Source of the DNA: Prauserella shujinwangii
GTDB lineage: Bacteria; Actinomycetota; Actinomycetes; Mycobacteriales; Pseudonocardiaceae
DNA length: 64,000 nucleotides
Direction: 5' to 3'
Assembly: GCF_003001955.1 (NCBI RefSeq)
Contig: NZ_PVNH01000011.1
Span: 124,001-188,000, forward strand
The notes beneath the pieces were generated by a model. That model was given only the letters and a program-made list of their open reading frames with translations, was not told the origin of the DNA and searched no databases. Both the position numbers and the translations under genes were made by a program. Positions 18,297-24,857 of the stretch are shown in pieces (positions within the stretch are counted from its first letter, which is position 1; every line of letters starts with the position of its first letter).

Positions 18297-19457
18297 ATGA
18301 GCGCCGACAGTGGCGAGCATGACTGCGCGGCGGAGCTCGCGGGGATCCGCGACGCACTCGCCGGGCTCGGCCACCCGTGGCAGTGCGGTGAGACCAGGCT
18401 GAGCAGGCTCTCCGCCGACTCCCGCAGGGCCAGGCTCGGTGTCCCGGCCCCGTCCGCGGACGAGATCGCGGCGCGGGCCGAGCTGCCCGCCCTGATGGCC
18501 GACTCCGCGCTGCGGGCGGCAGGCGAGCCGGTGGCGGCCGTCCACGCGCCCACCCCGCACCTGCCCGCGGCGTTCGACCTGCGGGACGTCGGTGGCCGCA
18601 GCTACGTCACCCCGGTCAAGGACCAGGGCGAGTGCGGTTCCTGCAGTGCCTTCGGTGCGATCGCGACACTCGAGAGCACCGCCGCGTACACGCGGAGGGC
18701 GCCGGGGCTGCGGCTGGACCTGTCGGAGGCGCACGCCTTCTTCGGGCACGCGGCGGCGCGGAACGCGATCTTGCCCGACGGCACGTGGCCGGACGAGCTG
18801 CTGGAGGACTTCGTCACGCTGGGCGTGGCGTTCGAGGACTGCTACCCCTACTCCGACGACGGCTCCGGCTCGCTGCACCCGCGCTGGCGCGACCGCTCGG
18901 CCAGCGCGGAGAAGGTGGTGGACCTCAGCCGCAACCCCGCGGCGATCAAGCAGCACCTCTACGCCTACGGGCCGGTCACCGCCTGCCTGGTGGTCTACGA
19001 CGATCTCTTCCATTACACGGGCGGCGTGTACCGGCACACCGTCGAGCAGACCAGCGGCGGGCACTGTGTCGCGCTCATCGGCTGGGACGACACGGCAGGC
19101 TGCTGGATCGCCAAGAACTCGTGGGGCCCGGACTGGGGCGAGGACGGCTTCTTCCGCATCGCCTACGGCGAGGCCTACATCGAGGACTATCCGGACCCGC
19201 GGCCGACGACGCTCGGCTGCACGGGGGTGAACCTGCGAGCGTGGCTGCCCCCGCAGCGCGCGCTCGGCCTGTTCGCCACCGCCCACGACGCGAACGGCTG
19301 GGTCTACCTGGAGAACCTGGGGTGGATCCGGCTTTCCGGTGGCGCGCACAGCACCACCAACAAGCTCGCGATGCTGACCGCCGCCAGGGCGAGCGGGAGC
19401 CCCGTCTCCCCGTTCGTCGAGGGTGCCGAGCTCAGCATGATCCAGCTCGCCCACTGA
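18297..19457 (+). CDS. Cytoplasmic papain-like (C1A) cysteine peptidase with C-terminal adaptor module
   Basis: This 386-residue papain-fold peptidase has its full catalytic set visible. The oxyanion Gln110 and nucleophile Cys116 are in KDQGECGSCSAFG, His256 is in SGGHCVALIGWD, and Asn274 is in AKNSWGPDWGEDGFF. Residues 1-90 form a short non-secretory N-terminal region, with no signal peptide, so the enzyme probably acts inside the cell. The last 60 or so residues (about 325-386, with WVYLENLGWIRLS and MLTAARA) form a separate module. That module recurs at the C-terminus of the next protein, which starts 22 bases downstream. GGGAGG precedes the start. A chagasin-like inhibitor is encoded 0.75 kb further on. 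The substrate is unknown. Confidence 0.86.
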   Translation: MSADSGEHDCAAELAGIRDALAGLGHPWQCGETRLSRLSADSRRARLGVPAPSADEIAARAELPALMADSALRAAGEPVAAVHAPTPHLPAAFDLRDVGGRSYVTPVKDQGECGSCSAFGAIATLESTAAYTRRAPGLRLDLSEAHAFFGHAAARNAILPDGTWPDELLEDFVTLGVAFEDCYPYSDDGSGSLHPRWRDRSASAEKVVDLSRNPAAIKQHLYAYGPVTACLVVYDDLFHYTGGVYRHTVEQTSGGHCVALIGWDDTAGCWIAKNSWGPDWGEDGFFRIAYGEAYIEDYPDPRPTTLGCTGVNLRAWLPPQRALGLFATAHDANGWVYLENLGWIRLSGGAHSTTNKLAMLTAARASGSPVSPFVEGAELSMIQLAH

Positions 19458-19479
19458 CCCCGACGGAGGTGAGGCCGCG

Positions 19480-20097
19480 ATGTCCGAGGACACCGTGACC
19501 GAGAAGGAAACCGAACAGCCCGAACAGCTCGACACCGGCGACCCGGACGCGCCACCGCCCGCGCCGCCGACCGGCTGGGATCCGTATGCCCCGCCGCCCG
19601 GAGGTCCCGCTCCGGCCGGGTGGGACCCGTACGCGCCGCCGCCCGGAGGGCCTGCCCCGACCGGGTGGGACCCGTACGCGCCGCCGCCCGGAGGGCCTGC
19701 CCCGACCGGGTGGGACCCGTACGCGCCGCCGCCCGGAGGTCCCGCTCCGGCCGGCTGGGACCCCTACACCCCACCGCCGAACGGTGACCCGCGACCGCAA
19801 CCGGTCCAGCCGCAGCCCGCGCCGGTGCGCGACGGGGCTGGCCGGGGCGGCGCGGCCGGTGCGGGCAGTGCAGGCGGCGGCTGGGTGCACCGGCGACTGA
19901 TCACGCACCTGTGGTCGTACAACGCGGCACCGGGTGTCTGGGTCGGTGTGCAGGGCGTCGGCTGGAAGCGGCTGTCGCCGGCGTCGGAGACCGGGCACAG
20001 CCACCTGACGATGCTCGCGCTGCTCGCCAGGAACAACCGGCTCCCGGTCACCTACCACGAGGACGCGCACGGCCAGATCGATCAGCTGATCGTCTGA
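19480..20097 (+). CDS. Proline-rich repeat protein sharing the C-terminal module of the adjacent peptidase
   Basis: This 205-residue protein has three parts. The first is an acidic start (1-31). The second is a run of 15-residue repeats, GWDPYAPPPGGPAPA/T, four complete and one partial (about 32-100), followed by a Gln/Pro- and Gly-rich linker. The third is a compact C-terminal module (about 138-205, with WVGVQGVGWKRLS and LTMLALLAR). That module aligns with residues 325-386 of the papain-like peptidase: W-V, then G-x-GW-x-RLS, then MLxxxAR, then PV and I-x-QL, are in the same order. There is no signal peptide. I infer a scaffold, adaptor or substrate of the peptidase. The function is not known from any family I recognise. 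Confidence 0.72.
   Translation: MSEDTVTEKETEQPEQLDTGDPDAPPPAPPTGWDPYAPPPGGPAPAGWDPYAPPPGGPAPTGWDPYAPPPGGPAPTGWDPYAPPPGGPAPAGWDPYTPPPNGDPRPQPVQPQPAPVRDGAGRGGAAGAGSAGGGWVHRRLITHLWSYNAAPGVWVGVQGVGWKRLSPASETGHSHLTMLALLARNNRLPVTYHEDAHGQIDQLIV
19573..19779 (+). repeat. 45-bp in-frame tandem repeat encoding GWDPYAPPPGGPAPx
   Basis: Four full 45-base units start at 19573, 19618, 19663 and 19708, with a partial fifth at 19753. Units two to four are nearly identical at the nucleotide level, which points to recent expansion and possible copy-number variation between strains. Confidence 0.85.
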
Positions 20098-20112
20098 GTC
20101 CGTGCTCGCGAC

Positions 20113-20151
20113 GGTGGCGGCCGGCAGTCGAGGGGGCCGCCGGCCGCCACC
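20113..20151. terminator. GC-rich 13-bp hairpin after the proline-rich repeat gene
   Basis: Perfect arms GGTGGCGGCCGGC (20113-20125) and its complement (20139-20151) flank a 13-base loop, starting 16 bases after the stop codon. It lacks a T-run. It would separate the peptidase/adaptor transcript from the inhibitor gene, making the inhibitor level independent or dependent on read-through. Confidence 0.7.
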
Positions 20152-20199
20152 ACCCCCGGTGCGTTCGCCCGGGGCAGGAAAGAGAGGACGGGAGGGGCA

Positions 20200-20559
20200 G
20201 TGGCACTGGTCCGGCTCGCGCAGTCCGATGCGGGGCGAACAGCGGAACTGCGTGTCGGGGACACCGTGGAGCTCCGGCTCCCCGAGGTCCGCACGTCGGG
20301 TTACCAGTGGTCACTGCGCCTTCCGGAGGGGATCCGGCTGGTCGTCGACGAGTACGTCAGTGGGGGTGACGACCATCCGGAATCGGGGTCCCGAGGGGGT
20401 GGGACTCCAGGGGGAGGTGGGGTTCGCCGGCTGGCGCTCGACGTGACGGGCGCCGGTCGGCACCTCATCGAGGCCGAGCTGGCGCGTCCTTGGGAGACGA
20501 GGCCGCGCCGCTCGGTCACTTTCGTCATATCCGCGGTGTCCGCTACTCCAAACGAGTGA
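20200..20559 (+). CDS. Chagasin-like (I42) cysteine peptidase inhibitor
   Basis: This 119-residue beta protein carries the three loop signatures by which chagasin-family inhibitors enter papain-type active sites, each in the right order. GDTVELRLPEVRTSGYQW corresponds to the NPTTGY loop, GGTPGGGGVRRLAL to the GxGG loop, and ELARPWE to the RPW/F loop. The TTGY loop is altered to RTSGY. The GTG start at 20200 has GGAGGGG just upstream. There is no signal peptide, matching the cytoplasmic peptidase at 18297-19457, its likely target. Chagasin relatives are usually periplasmic or secreted in bacteria, so a cytosolic form next to its presumed peptidase is notable. The assignment rests on motifs only. 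Confidence 0.78.
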   Translation: MALVRLAQSDAGRTAELRVGDTVELRLPEVRTSGYQWSLRLPEGIRLVVDEYVSGGDDHPESGSRGGGTPGGGGVRRLALDVTGAGRHLIEAELARPWETRPRRSVTFVISAVSATPNE

Positions 20560-20658
20560 GCTATGTATCCCAGTTCCGTGACCGCCCTCCTTTGTCCCGA
20601 CAAGCCCGAGATACTGCCTGCGCCGACTTGAACAGCGCGAAACAGGAGGGCTGATGCG

Positions 20659-21261
20659 GTGACCGACGCCCGAACCGCCGAGGCGGATCCTCCGTGGGAA
20701 GGTCTGCGGGGGCATGACCTGTACGCGGCCTGCATGCATGCGGCGCGAATGGGTAACCGTGCCGCCATGGACCGCCTCGTCGCCGAGCTGACCCCGCTCG
20801 TCTGGCAGGTGGCCCGGGGCAATGGCCTCGACCGGCACACGGCCGAGGACGTGGTGCAGACGGTCTGGCTGGCGCTCTTCCGGCATCTCGACCGGCTCGC
20901 CGACCCGAGGGCGCTCGCGGCGTGGCTGATCACCACCACCAGGAGGGAAGCGCAGCGCGTCGGGGCCAGGCCGAGCCCGGTGCCGCTGACCGACGAGCTC
21001 GCGGAGTCGGTTCCCAGCACGCAGCCCGCCCCCGAGGCCGAGGCCGTACGCGGCGACCGGGACCGCAGGCTGTGGCAGGCCTTCGCCCGGTTGCCGCAGC
21101 GCTGCCAGGAGCTCCTGCGGCTCACGGTTCTCGCCGGGCGTGCCGAGTACCGGCTCGTCGCGGACGCACTCCGCATGCCACACGGCAGCATCGGGCCGAC
21201 CCGTGGCCGGTGCCTGAAGACGATGCGGGACCTGCTGGAAGCTCAAGGGGGCAGCGCATGA
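20659..21261 (+). CDS. ECF-like sigma-70 family factor linked to a TPR-CHAT peptidase
   Basis: This 200-residue sigma factor has region 2 at about 28-95 (MDRLVAELTPLVWQVARGNG, with the helix HTAEDVVQTVWLALFRHLDRL). Region 4 is at about 140-195 (LPQRCQELLRLTVLAGRAEYRLVADALRMPHGSIGPTRGRCLKTM). The helix-turn-helix in the last segment is well formed. The GTG start at 20659 follows AGGAGG by nine bases. Its stop overlaps the next gene by ATGA, and the TPR-CHAT peptidase gene follows 48 bases after that, so the three probably form one operon. A partner that holds the sigma inactive is expected, and the 153-residue protein is the obvious candidate. Confidence 0.88.
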   Translation: MTDARTAEADPPWEGLRGHDLYAACMHAARMGNRAAMDRLVAELTPLVWQVARGNGLDRHTAEDVVQTVWLALFRHLDRLADPRALAAWLITTTRREAQRVGARPSPVPLTDELAESVPSTQPAPEAEAVRGDRDRRLWQAFARLPQRCQELLRLTVLAGRAEYRLVADALRMPHGSIGPTRGRCLKTMRDLLEAQGGSA

Positions 21262-21719
21262 ACGAGGGCCTTTACCCTGACGACGACACGCTGCTCGCGG
21301 AACTGAGCCGTGTCGTCGACGAGATCGACCGGCCGCCCGCGGGCCTGGTGGAGCGCGTGCAGTTCGCGCTCGCGCTGGAGGATCTCGACGTCGAGGTCGC
21401 CCGGTGGGAGCGCGCCGATGCGCTGGCCGGGGTGCGCAGTACGGGCCAGGGCACCATCACGTTCACGGTCAGCGACCTCACCGTGATGATCAACCTCACC
21501 AAGGTCGGCCTCGGCCACCGCATCGACGGCTGGCTCGTGCCCGAGGGCGAGTACGGCGTCGAGGTCCGCGTGGCAGGTCATGAGTCCGCCACGACCACCG
21601 CCGACGACGGCGGCCGTTTCGTACTCGACCAGGTACCCCGGGGAACCACCCAGATAGTGGTGTACATCGACGGCGATTCGTGCCGCCGCACCGTGGTGAC
21701 CCCGGCGGTCGTGCTGTAG
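21258..21719 (+). CDS. Soluble protein with carboxypeptidase-regulatory-like C-terminal domain; candidate anti-sigma or peptidase substrate
   Basis: This 153-residue protein has a helical N-terminal part (about 8-50, LLAELSRVVDEIDRPPAGLVERVQFALALEDLDVEV). A beta-sandwich C-terminal part (about 65-153, LVPEGEYGVEVRVAGHES and DDGGRFVLDQVPRGTTQIVV) resembles carboxypeptidase-regulatory-like / prealbumin-like domains. There is no membrane segment and no zinc-binding Cys/His cluster. It overlaps the sigma factor gene by ATGA and precedes the TPR-CHAT gene by 48 bases. Its position between a sigma factor and a caspase-like peptidase makes it a candidate regulator cleaved by the latter. No named family was recognised for the whole protein. 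Confidence 0.68.
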   Translation: MNEGLYPDDDTLLAELSRVVDEIDRPPAGLVERVQFALALEDLDVEVARWERADALAGVRSTGQGTITFTVSDLTVMINLTKVGLGHRIDGWLVPEGEYGVEVRVAGHESATTTADDGGRFVLDQVPRGTTQIVVYIDGDSCRRTVVTPAVVL

Positions 21720-21767
21720 CTCGGACGGGCGAAGACCCACGTTGACGCGTGTGCTCCTATAGACCGC

Positions 21768-24353
21768 GTGCGTGGCCGTCCCCAACCGAATCAAGTGCTG
21801 GCCGCCGTCGCCGATCTGCAGCGCCGGGCCAACGACGCGGCAGGTGGCGCACACAACCTCGAGGCGATCCGGTTGCTGCGCCGGGCCCTGCGCCGGCTCG
21901 GCTCGGCGGGCGACGCCGGGCCCGAGTGGGTCGCCGCCCGCATCCGGGTGCTGATCAGCCTCGCCCTCGCGACGGCGGAGGTGGGCTCCACCGCGGAGGG
22001 CTTCGCGGGCCTGCATGAGGCCGAGTCGCAGCTGGCCGCGCTGCCCGCAGGCGCCGAGCGGCGCACCCTCTCCGCCGTGATCTCCGGGCAGCGGGCGTTG
22101 CTGCTGTTCCGTGTCGGCCGCCCCGGAGAGTCGCTCGCCCTGTTCGACGCGATGATCCCGATGCTGGAGCGGGACGTTGACGACGGCGGGCTGCTGCTGA
22201 CCCGCACCGTCACCAACCGGGCGCAGATCCACGCCGAGATGGGCAACCTCGAAGCCGCGTCGCAGGACTTCGAACGGGCTCTCAAGCTCGCCGTCGAGCA
22301 CGGGCATCCCCGGCTGGAGGGCAAGGCCCGGCACGGGCTCGGCGACCTCGCCCAGCTCGCCGGGGACGTGCCCGGGGCGCTGCGCCACTACGACGAGGCC
22401 GCGCGCATCCTCGAGTCGGAGGCTCCTGGCTGGGTCGCCAGGGTCCGCCTCGACCAGGCGAGGGCGCTGCTGGTCGCGGGCCTGGCCGAACACGCCGCCC
22501 GCCATCTCGACGAGGCCCTGCCCGACCTGCGCCGCAACCGGGTCATCCAGGACGTGGCCGAGGCCGAGGTCGCCAGGGCCGCCGCCGCGTTGCTCGAAGG
22601 CGACTACGCGCTGGCCCGGCGGCTGGCGGTCGCCGCCAGACGCCGCTTCCTGCGCAGGCAGAACCTGCCGTGGGCCGAGGTCGCCGCGCTGGCCAGGCTG
22701 CGCGCCGACGCCATGGAGGCGCTCGGCCGGGACGCCCGGCCACCGGCCTCGCTGCCCGAGCGGCTCGTCGAGCTGGCCGACCGGCTCGCCGGGCTCGGGC
22801 TGCGGGACGAGACGGCGGCGGCGCGGCTGCTGGCCGTGCGGTTGCTGCTGCGCAGGAACGCCGCCGACCGGGCCGCCGAGCAGCTGGCCAAGGTGCCGAA
22901 GCCGCAGCGAACCAGCCCGGTCGACCACCGGATGCTGCTGCGGCTGTGCCGCGCCGAGCTGGCGGTGGCCACCGGACGGACGCGGTCGGCGCTCGCGCAG
23001 GCCCGCGCCGGGCTCACCGAGCTCGGCTGGGCCAGGGACCGCATGGGCGGCCTCGACCTGCTGTGCGGTACCGCCGTGCACGGACAGGAGCTGGGCGGGC
23101 TCGCCGTCGGCCTCGTGCTTTCCCGCGCCAGGGGCCAGTCCGACGCCCGGCGGTTGTTCGCGTGGCAGGAACGCACGCGGGCGCAGGTGTACCGCTACGA
23201 GCCGCTGCCCGCGATCGACGACCCGGAGCTCGCCCGGCTCCTCACCGAGATGCGCCAGGTGCAGCGCACGGTGCAGCAGAACCGGCTCGCGGGCAAGCCC
23301 GTCCAGGCGCTCGAGAACCGGTACGCCCGGCTGCAGCGCGAGGCGAGCAGGCTCGGCTGGTACACGAGCCAGTGGGGCAAGCCGCGTCCCGTCGCCTCCC
23401 CGGAGGAGGTCGCCGAGCAGCTCGGCGACCGGGCGCTGGTGAGCCTCGTCGGGCACGGCGACGAGCTGGCGGCCGTGGTGCTGCGGGACGGCCGGTTCCG
23501 GCTGGTGCGGCTCGGCTCGCTCGCGGAGGCCGTGGAGATCACCAAGCAGCTGCACGCCGACCTGGACGCACTGGCGCCCGACCAGCTGCCGCGGCCCCTG
23601 GTCAACGCCGTCAGCGCGTCGGCGCACCGGCGGGCGGACCGGCTCGACGAGCTGCTGGTCCGGCCGCTGGCGGACGTGCTCGGCGATCGGGAGCTGGTGA
23701 TCGTCCCGCTCGGTTCGCTGTACGCGCTGCCCTGGGCGGCGCTGCCTTCGCTGCGTGGCAGGCCGATCGCGGTGGCCCCCTCGGCGACCGCGTGGTTCGC
23801 CGCGGCCAGCGGGCCACGCCCGGAACCCGTGCTGCTCGTCGGGGGTCCCGGCGTGCCCGGCGCGGTCGGCGAGGTACGCCAGCTGCGGTCGGTGTACCCG
23901 GGCGCGCGGCTGGTCGAGGGCGAGCACGCGACCAGTGAGGCGGTGCTGTCGGCCCTGGAGGGTTCCGGGGTGGCCCACCTCGTCGCGCACGGTGCGCACG
24001 AGCCGGCCAACGCGCTGTTCTCCCGGCTGGAGCTGGTCGACGGCCCGCTGTTCGCGCACGAGACCGCACGCCTCGGCCGTCCGCCGGAGCGGGTCGTGCT
24101 CGCCGCGTGCGAGCTGGCGCTCAGCCACATCCGGCCCGGCGAGGAGGCGCTCGGCTTCGCCGGTGCCCTGCTCGCGGGAGGTTCGCGCACCGTGGTGGGC
24201 GCGGTCGCCAGGGTCGGCGACCGCGCGGCGGCCGACACCATGACCGACCTGCACCGCAGGCTCGCCGCCGGGACGTCCCCCGCCACCGCGCTCGCCGAGG
24301 CGGTCGCGGTGGATCCGCTGCGCCGCCCGTTCCTCTGCCTCGGCTCCGGCTGA
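21768..24353 (+). CDS. TPR-CHAT caspase-like cysteine peptidase
   Basis: This 861-residue protein consists of a long array of TPR-like helical hairpins (about 1-500) and a C-terminal CHAT domain (about 590-861). CHAT is the clan CD peptidase fold of caspases and separases. The catalytic pair is visible: His741 in HLVAHGAHE and Cys781 in RVVLAACELALS. The HIRPGEEALGFAGALLAGGSRTVVGA segment that typically follows the Cys is also present. The GTG start at 21768 has no clear ribosome binding site. In type III-E CRISPR the TPR-CHAT protein Csx29 cleaves a regulator of a sigma factor, and the operon here has the same kinds of partners without a CRISPR array. The trigger and substrate are unknown. 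Confidence 0.87.
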   Translation: MRGRPQPNQVLAAVADLQRRANDAAGGAHNLEAIRLLRRALRRLGSAGDAGPEWVAARIRVLISLALATAEVGSTAEGFAGLHEAESQLAALPAGAERRTLSAVISGQRALLLFRVGRPGESLALFDAMIPMLERDVDDGGLLLTRTVTNRAQIHAEMGNLEAASQDFERALKLAVEHGHPRLEGKARHGLGDLAQLAGDVPGALRHYDEAARILESEAPGWVARVRLDQARALLVAGLAEHAARHLDEALPDLRRNRVIQDVAEAEVARAAAALLEGDYALARRLAVAARRRFLRRQNLPWAEVAALARLRADAMEALGRDARPPASLPERLVELADRLAGLGLRDETAAARLLAVRLLLRRNAADRAAEQLAKVPKPQRTSPVDHRMLLRLCRAELAVATGRTRSALAQARAGLTELGWARDRMGGLDLLCGTAVHGQELGGLAVGLVLSRARGQSDARRLFAWQERTRAQVYRYEPLPAIDDPELARLLTEMRQVQRTVQQNRLAGKPVQALENRYARLQREASRLGWYTSQWGKPRPVASPEEVAEQLGDRALVSLVGHGDELAAVVLRDGRFRLVRLGSLAEAVEITKQLHADLDALAPDQLPRPLVNAVSASAHRRADRLDELLVRPLADVLGDRELVIVPLGSLYALPWAALPSLRGRPIAVAPSATAWFAAASGPRPEPVLLVGGPGVPGAVGEVRQLRSVYPGARLVEGEHATSEAVLSALEGSGVAHLVAHGAHEPANALFSRLELVDGPLFAHETARLGRPPERVVLAACELALSHIRPGEEALGFAGALLAGGSRTVVGAVARVGDRAAADTMTDLHRRLAAGTSPATALAEAVAVDPLRRPFLCLGSG

Positions 24354-24368
24354 GCCACTGCTGCCGGG

Positions 24369-24821
24369 TCAGGTGCGTTCGGCGGCGCGGACCAGGCGGG
24401 CCGAGAGGTAGCGGATCGCGCCCTCCAGGAGCACCCGCGCCAGCGGGCCGGAGCCGGGGATCTTCGCGGTGAACGAGCCACGCCAGCACAGTTCCGTGCC
24501 ACCCGAGTCGGTGGGGGTGAACAGCACCTCGGCGCGGTAGTCGCCGACGGGTTCGGGGGCGCCGGCGAACGTGTAGACGTGCCTGCGGCCGGGTTCGTAC
24601 TCGACGGTCTCCTCCCGCATCAGCAATGGCCACGCGCCGACCTTGCGGATCGCGCCGACGCCACCGGGCTCCGGCGTGCCCAGGCGTTCCCAGCCGGACA
24701 CCACGATGACCGGCTTCGCCCAGTCGGACCATCCCGCGCCGTCGGTCTCCAGCCGGAACAGCCGCTCCGGTGGCGCCGTGCTCGTGCGCCGGACCTCGAA
24801 CGAGTAACGCTTGCCCGCCAC
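24369..24821 (-). CDS. SRPBCC (START-like) family protein
   Basis: This 150-residue protein matches the polyketide-cyclase/START-like SRPBCC fold. It starts YSFEVRRTSTAPPERLFRLE and has the typical WSDWAKPVIVVSGWE and YRAEVLFTPTDSGGTELCWRGSF segments. The family binds small hydrophobic ligands in a deep cavity. GTG 24821 is chosen because AAAGGAGGTG precedes it at ideal spacing. It diverges from the FUSC-type membrane protein 36 bases away and converges with the TPR-CHAT gene with only 15 bases between stops. The ligand is unknown. Confidence 0.82.
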   Translation of the reverse strand: MAGKRYSFEVRRTSTAPPERLFRLETDGAGWSDWAKPVIVVSGWERLGTPEPGGVGAIRKVGAWPLLMREETVEYEPGRRHVYTFAGAPEPVGDYRAEVLFTPTDSGGTELCWRGSFTAKIPGSGPLARVLLEGAIRYLSARLVRAAERT

Positions 24822-24857
24822 GGGCCCACCTCCTTTGTTGGCAGGACGATAACAGCG

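Noticed and set aside
21742-21763. TTGACG and TATAGA hexamers before the TPR-CHAT gene
   Set aside because: They are only ten bases apart, too close for a sigma-70 type promoter. The gene is probably transcribed from the sigma factor promoter.
21243-24254. A 1003-codon open frame on the minus strand opposite the TPR-CHAT gene
   Set aside because: High-GC codon structure keeps the opposite frame open. The translation is a His/Gln/Arg-rich low-complexity sequence with no motifs, while the plus strand has a complete CHAT peptidase.
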